64,000 bases of DNA from contig CM035235.1 of the NCBI GenBank assembly GCA_020226215.1, positions 2,555,151-2,619,150 on the forward strand. Reading direction: 5' to 3'. Each line of letters begins with the position of its first letter. Within the stretch, counting starts at the first letter, position 1. A model generated the notes under the pieces. It did no database searches. It saw nothing but the letters and a program-made list of their open reading frames with translations, and was not told the DNA's origin. The stretch is from Sindora glabra. Taxonomy: Eukaryota; Streptophyta; Magnoliopsida; Fabales; Fabaceae. A program made the translations under genes and the position numbers. Positions 11,566 through 23,700 of this stretch are shown here, in pieces.

Positions 11566-13690
11566 AAACTCTAAGTAGTTAGTAGGGTTTGCTGTCGTTT
11601 TTATCATCATGTGTTTGTCTAAGTTTTTAGGGTTGTGTTTTTTAGTTTTCTGTCATGTGTCTGCGTTTTAATCAGATCTGTTATGTATACTCTGCTACTA
11701 TTAAATGTGTAAATAGAAAAAGAAGAATTGGGAGCTTTGCATACACTAAATTTTTAATCTTTGAAGTTATAACAATTTTTTTTCATCAATGTCTAGGATG
11801 AATGAAAAGGGGAAGGGACAGAGTGAAAAGTGAAATTGAAATGATTTTCAACCGTTTGGAAGTGATAATAAAAGGGGAAAGGATCGGAAAGTGTAGTGGA
11901 GCACGCAATACTTTTTCCCCTTCAAAGATAGGATGAAAATAGGGCAAAAAAATTAAAACGTATCTTACTATCTATTAATAGGTTTAAATCATTAGATTTC
12001 ATTTAATATATACTAATGCATGTTAGATGCCACCATGAATACTTTCTAAAACATGTACGAAATACTTAATAATTTCTAAAATTTGTCTGAACATTTTTTC
12101 ACAAGTATGTTTTTAAATTGGCATTAGTTACGTTAATGACTCAAATCATTTTAGTTAATAAAGTTAATGCAATTTAATTTAGAACATGCAACTACAATTA
12201 TGTGCATAATTTAAATATCAGTATGTTTTCTTTTGTATATTAACAGTGAGATGGTTTAAATCTAATATCTACAATATGTTATTTAAATTCTTCACTATCA
12301 ACCCACCACTTACATGGATTAATAGATAATTTAGCTTGAAAAATAAATCAATATAACATTACTCTTTAAGTAACCATGGTAAATTATATAGCATATCCTA
12401 ATTATAATTAAAAATAAGATAAAATACATATACTATTAAATTTTATAATATATACATAAGGTTATAATTGTCATTTAAATATAAAAATAATATCTTTTCA
12501 TCACGTTAATAAAAAAAATTATCATCATTTTAACCTTTTTTTTTTTAATCTCAAATTCCTCCTCATTCAAACATAAAGATGGAAAATATTTTATTTTCTT
12601 TCCATTCCATTTTCTACCGACTAAACAAAGCCTAATTTGTCCTTTTAAGTTGAAAACTTTTTCACCTTAAGGATCTAATTAATTCGTTGGAAGATATTAT
12701 TATTGCAAAATCCTATTTATTTCTACAAAGTAAAAAAATAACATAGCATTTGTATACTTTATTAGAAAATTATGATATCTAGTGATGTAATAGTCAAGGA
12801 AAGCAACTTCTTTGAAATAGAGGATGTTATTTTTTACTAGGTATGATCAAAATATATCAAATTGCTCTTAACCGATCAATCAAATTTAAAATTAGTTAGT
12901 TAAAAATAGTTAATATACTAGCATCAATCGAAATCAATAAAAAAGTTGTATAGTTAACAGTGCTGAAGAAATCCTTAACTACACAAAATTGATACTAACC
13001 AAAAAATTAAAAAAAAATTGTAAATTTTGATTGATTGGTTAAGGGTTCTAAACCTTAATTTGTTTCTTTTTTTCTCCTATTATCTTTGTTGAGCAAACTT
13101 CATATATGAATATTTTAAGTGTTAATATTATATTGTACTTGAATAAATATTTATATTTCATGTTCAATTACCACATTTTTTATTTATTATTATTAAAATT
13201 GCTTCTTATAATTATTTACTCATAGAATCATGGTTAGAAAATATTTTTAGGCCAATTTTGACCACTGAATTTATAACGAAATATAATACTATAGTACCAT
13301 AATTTTTTAAAATTTTAACTTATCAATAACCAACTTTAACTAATTAAAACTAAAATAATTGGTAAAATTCAATTAAAGTTTAACGGTCAGCCGCTAAAAA
13401 TCTTTAATTCATGTACTCTTTGATATCCCTTAAAAATTTTATGCCTTTCATTACATTCAAAATCAGATTCTTAATCCTTTTATGTATACATTTAATGGTT
13501 TAAATACTACTATCATTATCTAAAAAAATTAAAATTTAGTAATTAGTTGGTTTTAGTTGAAAAAAATATAATAATAATAATTAGAGTTGGTCGATTAAGA
13601 AAATGATTTTAATTATTCTTAACTAACTAATAATTACTCTTATTTTTTATTATATATACTCTCTACATTTAACATTTTGTAAATAAATTA
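11566..13690. other. Intergenic, no gene seen
   Basis: AT-rich. 11775-11940 is purine-rich, and 12590-12640 ends in a pyrimidine-rich block that might be the other end of a decayed inverted-repeat element, but the ends do not match well. 12840-13420 repeats short motifs of the TTAACCGATC type seen in old plant hAT-like repeats. Nothing here supports a gene. Confidence 0.5.
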
Positions 13691-16404
13691 TTTTTCATTA
13701 TTTTAATATTTTACAAGTGTATTCATTCAATATATCTTTTCGATCAAAGGAAAAGAAGCCTAAAATCTGCGTTATTGTACTGAGCGATCGCCTGTTTTGA
13801 GGATAGAATATTTTTTTCCCATCTCTATGATTTTGGACTACAGCAAGTTTGAAAAATACGAGCTTGACTAAGACGCCAAGTTTTAAAACAGAGATGGGGA
13901 GACGTGGCACCTGCCAAAATGAAACCATGGGGGGACCTCAATTTAATAATAGTAGCAAGATTCTAATTAAAAGTTCAATCCATTTGATTTTAATATTGCA
14001 GAATTTAAAATTCTATTTCAAATTAATTGGAGCCCAATATAATATTGTCAAGTATCAGAATTCCTTTAATAGAAAAAAAAAAAAAAGACAATGCCTCTCA
14101 AAAAAAAGTACTCCTAATTCACCGATAAAGAATGCATGGTAGCTTCATCCTTATTATTTCTTTATTTTGAATGGTTCTGTGCTTTTCCTTTTTTAATAAA
14201 TTTTATGCAGCAGGAACAATAACGATATTTCTTTAATAATTTATTTTTAAAAGTTAACGTCATGCTATATAAACTATCAATAAATTACTCGCAAAATTAT
14301 AAAAATAACAAAGATATTTAATTTAATTATAAATAAAATCAAGTATAAGGATTATTTTTAAACTATCTAACTAAAAAATTGACTAAAAGCATAATGAATA
14401 ACAAAATAATTTAAATTGTATTTTTTGAAATGTTGTCACGTAATGATGTAACCTAATGTATTCCATAATCCTAAAAAAAAATGTTGAACTTTTTCTTGTC
14501 AGATTTTTCCCTTAATAATTCCTAATTTACTATGGTGGGTCCATCAGATATATGCTCCTTAGTCTGATTTTTCCATCCCTCTATTTTCAGCTTTTCCAAA
14601 GGGAATATTATTAGAAAGCAAGAAGGCATATTCGGATCCGAAACTATTTCACGAGTTTTGTGATTAAATCCATCTAAATGAACGATCTGCATATTAGCGG
14701 TAACACAAATTATAGAAGTCTAAGCCATGGCAGCTTAACTTTTAAATTTGATTATAATTTTAATCTTCCTAATATTTGAATTGATTATATTTTATTCCCC
14801 TAAAATAAAATGTTTTATTTTAGTCCTCTTTGTACAATATATTTTATTTTAATTTTTTAATATACAATATAAATTAAATTAAGTTTAAATAGATAATTTT
14901 TAACAAATTTAAGAAGGAAACTTAATTGATACATAAATTTCTTATAGAAATCCAAGTCAACAATCATAGTGAAAAAAAAATTTGCAAGGTTAGCTTTATT
15001 ACATCAGCAAGTGTGAGATCACTTGTTTCATATGAAAAGCCACCTTAATTTGATCACAAACATCACATGTATAATTGATTAATTTTCCCGTTAGTAATTA
15101 TTAAGTTGGAACAATATTGAAGATTCATATATCAATTAGGATTTTTAAATTAATTAAATTTATTAATGAATACCAAATATAATTTAATTTATATATTCAG
15201 AGTATCAAATAAAACCTCCCATTTATGAACCCCTCCCTATGTCTAACTCGGCTATTTTGTTTTTGATGGTATACAATAAATTTTTGAACTCTATTTTGTC
15301 AAAAATACATTGTATGTAACCTGGAGTAATTTTTCCTATTGTGATTTTTTCTAGTTGATTAAATAACATTTTACAATTTAAAATTATGTGAAAAATGAGA
15401 TAAAAGAATAATAAAGTGAAAAAGCACTTTAAGTAGAGAAAGAAAAAAAAAACACATGAGAAAGTGACACACTGACACTAGACATATTTTGCCTTTAAAT
15501 GAAATTGTTTTAATAATAGACATATATAGATTAATGGATCAGGTGGCTAGTTATATATAGATATATTATTTATTATGATCATGATTACGATGATATGGAT
15601 TATAATTTGGTAAGATTATAAGCCTACTTGAATCTTTCTTGCTACTTTTTGAGAATTGCGATGCTAAAGTATAATACCAAACACAATATGACAAATCTAT
15701 TTATTATTAAACTCCGATCCAAAGCTAGATTCTAAAATCATGTGCAACATTTAACATTAAAATAATCATAATGTAATTTTTTGTTGTGGAGAATAGCCAG
15801 CCACCGGTGCAAGCAGAACTATAATGGAATTGGATCCGAAAATGCATAAGATGAATTTTGAAAAGAAACAAATATAATTTTTTTTTATATTGCGGATCTT
15901 AGCGAATAAAATAATAGATTTCAAAATAAAATTTATATCTTTGTTTTTTCGATATTAATTAAAAAAATGAAAAGAATCTAAATTCAAATGCAATACATAG
16001 CCAGCTGGAGAACAGCTTTTTTATTTTTATAATACTTAGAAAGAAAAAAAGCCCTTAGATAATGCAATCCAATCCAATGTACTAGAAGATGCTTCGATTT
16101 TTTTTTTTTTGTGGGAAAACGTGACAGCAGAATACTCCTATTTTGTAAGAAAATCCACTTCATTGGAATCTGACTCAATCAATTCAACTTCAACAGTTTC
16201 AGCAGTAAAGATGTTGACTAGCAGATATTTGAGTAAACATTTTCAACAGCAAGAATCACTTGTTGGAAGAAACCATTTGTTTTGAATTTATTCTCTCCGT
16301 TTTTTTCTTCTCATATTTCTATTGATGGATATTCATAGTATGCACCCGACTAACAATTAATTTTATATATGATAAAAAATGTATGAGAAATTGAGAATAC
16401 TTTG

Positions 16405-16406
<2 letters not shown>
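13691..16406. other. Intergenic with a small GC-richer island
   Basis: 13745-13940 is less AT-rich and carries overlapping short ORFs on both strands (13698-13928 minus, 13849-14142 plus). Neither has a recognisable motif and the plus one runs into a lysine-rich poly(A) tract. The remainder (14150-16406) has only short meaningless ORFs. I see no exon structure. Confidence 0.5.

Positions 16407-16457
<51 letters not shown>
16407..16457. repeat. (TAA)n microsatellite
   Basis: About 17 uninterrupted TAA units. Confidence 0.95.
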
Positions 16458-16458
<1 letters not shown>

Positions 16459-17042
16459 TACTTCAAACATTTAATTGTACCCATAGATGAATTATATTAT
16501 AAATTATTCATTTGTTATATTTAGCTAACAAATTATTATGCCAATTTAGTATAGAGTAGTTATATCATAAATTTTGTATAGAGTAATTATGTCATAAATC
16601 TTGTACCAAATACTACGTAGCATGCAGAAGTTAGAACGATTGATTTGTTCTCTGAAAATTGGTTAACTTCTTACAGAGATTAAGTGGCAAGTTCTTATTT
16701 AATCATGTGATCAATTCCTATTAATCTTAAGTTATATTTGATATATATATATATAAAGTTTCCGATGAAGTTTTGAGGATGCTGAAATATAATTTGTTAA
16801 AAAAACTTTTATGAGTTTTTTTAAGGATTAATTATGAAATTTAAAAAAAAAACACAAAAACCACCTAAAAAAAACCTTGCAATTATTTAAACTTTGGAGC
16901 CTCTCATATTATAAAGAGGCTTCGCCGCGGCCTGTATATCTAAATAACCAACTCCTATTCTCATTTCATTACCTTTGCATTCTTTCATTCTCCTCCCAAT
17001 TTAAGCAACAATGTGGTTGCGATGGCACCATCACTAAAACCT
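16458..17042. other. Intergenic next to a weak candidate exon
   Basis: Contains a short (AT)n tract at about 16738-16755 and a less AT-rich stretch at 16890-17040. The plus ORF at 16877-17095 has no family resemblance. On the minus strand this stretch would hold any further exons of the candidate at 17155-17225, but no convincing acceptor and open frame were found. Confidence 0.4.
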
Positions 17043-17154
17043 TTATTGACACATTTTTATGTTTAATGCGACTACAATCTTTTTCTTATATGTAGTAAGA
17101 TAACATAAAAAGAAAAATCTATATATATATATATATTTGTTGAACGGGAGAATT

Positions 17155-17225
17155 ACCTGCAATAAGTTCATTGTTTTGCGTGAGTTTGTAGATTTCATTT
17201 CGATTTCAAAAGTTTGATTTTCCAT
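17155..17225 (-). CDS. Candidate first coding exon of an unknown or broken gene
   Basis: On the minus strand an ATG at 17225 sits in a good plant start context (AAC ATG G). It opens a 23-codon stretch, MENQTFEIEMKS then TNSRKTMNLLQ, ending in CAG followed at once by GTAATT, a fair 5' splice donor. The 200 bases upstream (17226-17460) are much less AT-rich than the surroundings and could be leader. I could not find a second exon: the frame after the only plausible acceptor nearby meets a stop. It may be the remains of a gene or a chance arrangement. No function is suggested. Confidence 0.2.
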
Positions 17226-18102
17226 GTTGGGAATCGTTTCTGTTTTTTATTCTTGTGAATCTGTAAGGCAGATATTGGTAGCAGTTCTGTACCAATAGAA
17301 TGCTGCTGCACTGGACTGCAACCATATGCGTGATGCTCGAGAGTCGTAGAGATAACATCTGTCGTGAGACTTATTGCTCAATTATTTCACTACAAACACT
17401 AAATTTTGGGCAGGCCACATTGGTCGAAAATTTTCTTTCCTTGCGGTCACGAAAGCAACAATTCTCTCTCTCTCTCTCTCTCCCCCATTTGATTGTTGCA
17501 GAGAAAAAAAAGAAGGAGAGAGAAAAGAATTTAAATTTTAGTTAAAACAAAAGATATCAAAAATTTAAAATAATAATAATAATAATAATAATATTTTCCT
17601 TCTTCCCTTTATTACCAAATCAAGTATAAGAAAATTTTGAAATTTAAATTTTTTTCTTTATTTTCTTTCCTTTTGCTAGTTTCTAACACAGGGTTAATAC
17701 AGTAAGGGTAAATGCATATGTGAAGGAGCGCTGGGGAGGGGATTAGGAGTGGCCATTTCTCCAAAATTTTGATGTTATCATTTTTATATATATTAATTTT
17801 AGATGGGTTTCCAAAGTTATAAAAGTGTTGCATGTTTTATAAAAAATTTGATATTTTACCCCTTCGAATGAAATATTCTAACTCTGCTATTCCATATATA
17901 CTTTTATCATCATAATATGTGTATTTATTTATATAATAAAAAAAGTTAGTAGTTAATCTTTTTGTTCTTATATGAGTTTTATGAAATTCATATATATTAA
18001 AAACTATGTTTTACAACTTTTAATATATTAAAAGTTATAATCCACTTCTTTTTATTAAAGAGGAATAAAAAATATATATTATAATTGAAGTATAAAAAAA
18101 TT
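17226..18102. other. Intergenic, with (CT)n and (TAA)n tracts
   Basis: 17226-17460 is the least AT-rich part and lies upstream of the candidate exon on the minus strand. A CT repeat runs from about 17463 to 17484, and a TAA repeat from about 17566 to 17592. The short ORFs here (17300-17545 plus, 17612-17833 minus) are low-complexity. Confidence 0.5.
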
Positions 18103-18565
18103 CTTCGCATGCAAGAACTATTCCAAGTTTCAACCATTGAATTTTGAATTCCTCTTGAGTACTCCCTTAGAATAGCACATATTGATATAACACTATTTTT
18201 TACAAAAATTTTATACTTTTTTTATAAAATTTTTAAAATTTTTGTAGTGCAAGATTTACTATTCATTTCATAAGATTTATTAAAAAAATTATAAAATTTA
18301 TGTAAAAAATTACCCTTCATATAATCTTCGCATGCAAGAACTATTCCAAGTTTCAATCATTGAATTTTGGATTCCTCTTGGGTTCTCCCTTAGAGTAGGA
18401 CATACTGATTTAACATTGTTTTTACGTAAATTTTATAATTTTTTCGAAAATTTTTAAAATTTTTGTGGTGCAAGACTTACTATTCATTTCATAGGATTCA
18501 TAAAAAAAATTATAAGATATTATAAAAAAAATTACAAAATTTATGTGAAAAGTTATCCTTCATAT
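18103..18565 (+). repeat. Direct tandem duplication, unit about 223 bp
   Basis: CTTCGCATGCAAGAACTATT begins at 18103 and again at 18326, and the two units stay collinear through a shared 'tgcaagacttactattcatttca'-type block. The second unit has an extra AT-rich insertion near its end. No coding content. Confidence 0.85.
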
Positions 18566-19739
18566 ATTATATTATTTTAAAAATTGTAAATTTTATATAA
18601 ACATTAAAAATTGTATTAAAAAATCTTATTAAATTCACAACATTCTTGGTATTATTTTTATGATGTAGACTATAATATGTCACTTTAAGATGTATTATCT
18701 GTTAAATTTTGTTCAATTTATGTTGTATTGCACAAATTAATAAATTTGAACCACTAAATTTAGTAATGTATTATAAAAATGATGCATGAATTGAATTCTT
18801 CTGCACGGAAGAGAAAAGCTCAGATAGCAGTATTTTGAAGCTGGCATTCTTTTGGCAGGCATTGATTGAAATTTTTTTCAATGGGCAGCAACTCTATAGC
18901 CACTCTTTTTTTCATACTTCTAAAATTGAATTTTTACGAAGAAATTATGCTTTCTGTAATTTTATAAGGATTTTGTATCTAAAAATTATAGCAAAAGTTA
19001 ATTAAAATTACAATCTACAACTCGATTTTTCAAGTGTGGATTTTTTTTTTTATATAAAAATGATAAGCCCCTGTATACTCATTTTTAATTGCATCTTTGG
19101 CTGGATGGCATTAGTTCACAAGAATGGAAATAAAAATAGAAATATAAATGACTCAATTCTTTTTGGGTAATTAAAATAACTCAAAAATTTTCTAATCAAC
19201 AAAGATTATAATAATTCTACAAGGCATGGTAGTTTTTTTCCTTTCTATAACGAAACCAAAAATGAGAATTTTTTTGCTTTGCGGGCACATTTGCCTGAGG
19301 GAAGAAAGATAAATTCGTCCGTTCAAATGCAGTATTGTCAATTCATAACAATCACAGCAAGCAAAGGGAACTTAAAGAAGAGAAAACACCGTCCATTTCC
19401 ATAATCACAATTTAAGAGTAGAATGCCTCCATTTTTATAATGAAAATACTGTATGCACCGAAATAAAATTTAAAATTTAATTTTAAAATTTTTTTATCAA
19501 TTAAAATAAGATTTTTAAATTTATCCAATTATTTTAATGCTGTAATAATTGTCAGCACTTAATTTATATTTGATATTTAATTTTAAATCTTATCTCTGAT
19601 GGATACAGATTTGTTGTTTCCATAGTCACTATTTATCAACAAAATTCCCAATACCTAATATATGAATTAGGGGAAAATTGAAAAAACATTTGCCCATGGA
19701 AATAATTAATTGATCAGCAAGGGTAGAGTGTAAGCTAGG
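18566..19739. other. Intergenic downstream of the small gene
   Basis: AT-rich with no supported gene, repeat or RNA. Confidence 0.6.
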
Positions 19740-19766
19740 AGACACAAGCAAGATAATCTACAAAAT

Positions 19767-19772
19767 TTTATT
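19767..19772 (-). promoter_or_regulatory. Poly(A) signal of the 75-residue protein gene
   Basis: AATAAA on the minus strand about 245 bases after the stop codon, in a U-rich context, suitable for the near-upstream element of a plant poly(A) site. The transcript end would then fall near 19740-19755. Confidence 0.5.
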
Positions 19773-19867
19773 TACAACAATCAAAATTATACACAATTAC
19801 ATCAGGGTCCCTGCTAAAATCCCAACACACAGCAAATCCTTTCACTTACACCAGAATTTCAAAAATT

Positions 19868-19955
19868 AAGAAAGAAATATGTAGAACCAGAAAGAGATGA
19901 ACAGCTAAATCAAGAAAGAAATATGTAGAACGAGAAAGAGATGAACAGCTAAGTT
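19868..19955. repeat. 44-bp tandem duplication in the 3' UTR
   Basis: Two copies of a 44-bp unit start at 19868 and 19912 and differ at very few positions. They lie within the inferred 3' UTR of the small gene, about 60-150 bases after its stop codon. Confidence 0.85.
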
Positions 19956-20014
19956 GATAGACCCTGATGAATCAACAACACAAGTCCACTGAATACGAGG
20001 AAGCAGGGATCGGA

Positions 20015-20242
20015 TCAATCCTCTGAATTGTATCCGCTTGACATTTGTGAGTTAGCGGAAGAAGAGCTCAGAGGAGTTCCGTCGCCGTCTTCTCTGCGCC
20101 TCCGCCGTAACGCCGTCACGGACTTCACTGCGTTCTTAATTAATTTCATCTTGAGTTGGCTTCTGCTTGGCGGAAGCGGTTGCAGGGCGTTGTTGGATTT
20201 GGTAGCTGTGGGGTCCATTGGAGGGATTTTGGTCCTAGACAT
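20015..20242 (-). CDS. Small basic protein, 75 residues, function unknown
   Basis: This single-exon ORF is the best-supported gene in the window. It is far less AT-rich than its surroundings and its third positions look coding. A TATA box lies 135 bases upstream, the intervening pyrimidine-rich leader has no ATG, and an AATAAA lies downstream. The product begins MSRTKIPPMDPTATKS and has three parts: a Pro/Ser-rich N-terminus (about 1-27), a basic, probably helical centre (28-50) ending in RRRRR at 46-50, and a Ser-rich acidic tail (52-75) ending in SED. It has no signal peptide or membrane segment. The Arg cluster could be a nuclear localisation signal (inference). I do not recognise the family. 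The plus-strand ORF over the same bases (20028-20258) is its antisense shadow. Confidence 0.75.
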   Translation of the reverse strand: MSRTKIPPMDPTATKSNNALQPLPPSRSQLKMKLIKNAVKSVTALRRRRREDGDGTPLSSSSANSQMSSGYNSED

Positions 20243-20376
20243 TGAAGAAGGGAGCTGAAGAATGATTGAAATTGAGAGAGTTTATTCCTGATAGTGAAGA
20301 TGATGGACTTTGGAAGGAGGAAGCAAAGGGAAATGGAGGAGTGTGTGTGAGAGTAAGGGGAGCGAAAGTTGGGGGA

Positions 20377-20383
20377 TTATATA
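20377..20383 (-). promoter_or_regulatory. TATA box of the 75-residue protein gene
   Basis: CTATATAATC on the minus strand, in a short GC-richer promoter region. A start site about 30 bases downstream (near 20350) gives a leader of about 105 bases with no upstream ATG. The leader is CT-rich, as in many plant core promoters. Confidence 0.6.
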
Positions 20384-20482
20384 GGGAAGAAGAGAGGACA
20401 GGTGGGTTGAAGACTCAGAAACTTAGCCGCTACGATTGCGCGAGTCATCGATAATACACTCGGAATCGAAATTTGAATATCG

Positions 20483-20532
20483 GGTAGGTTTCAAGGCAAA
20501 CTATCCGAGAGAACCGGGCGAAACGGGTAGGT
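20483..20532 (-). promoter_or_regulatory. Two AC-type (ACCTACC) MYB motifs upstream of the small gene
   Basis: GAAACCTACCCG occurs twice on the minus strand (core ACCTACC at 20483-20489 and 20526-20532), 43 bases apart and 100-150 bases upstream of the TATA box. ACCTACC is the AC-I element bound by R2R3-MYB factors in phenylpropanoid and secondary-wall promoters. The motif is seen; the regulation is inferred. Confidence 0.4.
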
Positions 20533-20649
20533 TTCCTCTTTCTTTCAACATAAAAAAAGCATTTAAAAAAAAAATAGTTCAAATAGCATCTAATATTTTT
20601 TTAAAAAAATTTTCTAATTTTCATTATATTTAGAACTTAATCTATAATT

Positions 20650-20651
<2 letters not shown>

Positions 20652-20702
<51 letters not shown>
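20652..20702. repeat. (TA)n microsatellite
   Basis: About 25 TA units upstream of the small gene's promoter. Confidence 0.95.
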
Positions 20703-20705
<3 letters not shown>

Positions 20706-23700
20706 GTAATTTAACTACTCTTACTAATATGTAAAAAAAATAACATTTTTATTACCTTAATTTTTACTAAAATTTTAATTTTGTTTTATAAATTTTATTG
20801 GAAGTAAATTTATCTTCTAACTCTTAAAAAATATGCAATATTATTTAACTAACTAATGTTATTAATTTTTTTAATGAAGTTGCTTATAAAACATTATATA
20901 TAATTTACATAAATCATACTTTCAATTCTCTAATTTTCATTTAAATCTCAGAAATAGTTCTAATTTGAATCAAATTTACCATTTAACTTTGTAAAAATGT
21001 AATAACTCCCACCATAATATAAGATAGTTGCTATTGTAATTAACCCAATATAAGTACCAAATAAATTAAAATAATAATATGGAAAACTCTAAAAAGAAAT
21101 TACATTTATATTTTTTAATTATCTTTTTTATCATAATAGTCACTAAAAAATCATAACAAACATTTGTCTCTTACTTTAGTTTCAATTTCTGTTTAAAAAA
21201 CAATAGACTTAATGGTTATAAGTTGAAATGATTTGTTCCATATGATTTAAAATTACAAATCTTCCTTACAGGTTGCAATATGAGGTGGTTCAAAGAAAGG
21301 ATGAATTTAGTTCTAATAATTATGAGAAAAGATTGAAATCTTAGTAAAATTTAGGAACTAAAAATCTATTTTTATTATAAAAATATAATTAATGTGTAGG
21401 CATATAAAATGGGTTCCGTGATTGTAGCCAATGCAAGCAATCCACAATTATGAGACAGTATGACCTAATTAATATGAAATTTGTTTTAAATGTGGGCTTA
21501 AACAAACAATCTACATGGACAACAATTTGCATGGTCATAGGCCTGATCGTGAGTAAAAAGTGAATTTTTTTTAACTATTTTTCTTCCTTCAACCCATGAA
21601 GAAAAAAAATTCAATTTAATTACTTTCTAATAAACTTAACCTAATTTCTATATTTCATTCCAAATTTATTTATCCAAATAATCCAACAAAAATTATAATT
21701 TATAAATTATAAAATAAAATAATTAATAAAAAATAAAAATATGCAAGTTGCCCATAAACATACCTGCATTGCATGGGAGGTTGTGTAGGTAATTTTTTTT
21801 TTCTGTCTATTTTTGCATGCAAACTTATATAAGTAAGTCCATGTAAGTTAGGTTCACATAAGTCCGCCTTACTCATTTTACATGCCTACTAATGTGTGTG
21901 ATATAAAATGCTAAGATAAATGTCTTGTAATCATTTTTGTTAAAATAGCTAATGATAACATTGTGTATTTTAAAAAAAATTAAAAAAATAAATTTGTTCA
22001 AATAATACTTAAATAATAAAATTAAAATTTCAATAAAAATTAGGGAATCAACTATACTTTTTACCTTCTTTTAAACATATTTTTTACTTTGTTTATTTTT
22101 CAACAGATATTTTGGATAGAAAATTTTTATTTACTTATACATTAATGAAGGAGTACCATATACAATCTATACTTTATGATTAAAAATATGATACCTAAAG
22201 TCATAACAAATGAAGAAAATAACATTTTTTTAAAAAAGAAAAAAATTATCTTCTATCAAACTTTGTAAATTTAATATTGAAAAAATAAATCATTTTTCAC
22301 TCTTTTATTATTTTATAACTATATTTATATAGAAAATATTTTCTGCCAAAATGCAGCCAAAAATCCATATTATTTCCCCTTCTATAAATAAAAGTTGCGA
22401 AAAAAATACATTAATTTCTTTTCATTTATATGAAAAATTCATTCGCATCTCTAATTTAAAATTCTTAACTAAACATATATATTCTATCATAAACGTAACA
22501 AAAAAATCCTTAAATACTTATTTATTAACTTAAAATTAAAAAATAAAATGTTAAAAATCAAATAATGTTTATTAATGTATTTTCTTCGAAATAAGAGCAA
22601 CTTTTTTATAAAAGTCAACTAAAAATTAACCAAAAAAATATGCAAATCCTCTTTTTTCTCTCTTTATCTCTCTCGATAATGGCACCAAAATCTAATTTAT
22701 CAAAGAAAATCAAGAGTTTCTATTCAAGGCAAGATCACAATTCTCTAATCTAAAATCTAATTTATCAAAGATAATCAAGGGTTGCTATTCAAGGCAAGAT
22801 TACAATTCTCCCTTTTTTTTATTCTCAAGTTTTTGTGCTTTATTTATTATACTTGGGATATAAAATTTTTCTTTCGTCATATAAATTCTTGATATTTGCT
22901 CGTATTTTTTCTGCTCAGAAGTTGTAATTTACTTATTTATTTGTTGAGTACCAGCATAAATTTTTTAGTTTTATTTTTTTACTTTTTAAGATATGAGTAA
23001 ATTTTTTGTTACTTCCTTACGTATGAGCACAATTTTTGGAAATTTATGTTTAAGATATATGCTCAATTCTTATTGCATAATTAATTTTATTTTAAAGGTC
23101 TAACTTATTTTTTCTTCAGAATTTTGTTTCCTAATAATAAAATTTGATGATGACAACACTACTATTTTTTTCTCAGACAATTTTTTTTGGAAAAAAATGA
23201 TGCATTTCTTTTTCGCGTCTAAAAGAGAATTTAAATCAAATAAAGGAAGTCTTTTATATTAATGGATCAAATAAGACCATTAATCAAAGGAGAATGACAA
23301 TTTTAGTAGAACTAATACTAAATTTTAATATAAATTTGTGTGCATTTATTTCATAACTATAAAAAAAGTGTAAAATTTAGAGTAGAAAGAAAATGAGTGT
23401 AATTTTTTATATTTCAAAGTAGGAGGGAGATTGAGTTGAGTTCTAATTTAATCAAATATGACTTGATAAAATAGTATAGGAGTTCAAGCTCAGCACAATT
23501 TGAATTATAATAAAAAAAATTGATTCATATTCGATTTAACTTTAAATAACTTGGAATGCTAGAATTCAATGATCAACTCAATTTACTCAATAATGATAAA
23601 AATATCTTGTCAAATTGTCAATGTGTTTCATACTCAATTTAAAATCAATGGATTAGAAATTGATTGTTTTAATATAAAATATAATTTTTTAATAAATATA

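Noticed and set aside
11775..12640. Possible inverted-repeat element with purine-rich left and pyrimidine-rich right ends
   Set aside because: The ends match only in composition, not base by base.
13698..14142. Overlapping ORFs on both strands in a GC-richer island
   Set aside because: No start context, motif or transcript signals; the plus ORF runs into a poly(A)-encoded Lys tract.
20028..20258. 76-codon ORF on the plus strand opposite the small gene
   Set aside because: The promoter, leader and poly(A) signals all point to the minus-strand ORF; this one is its antisense shadow.
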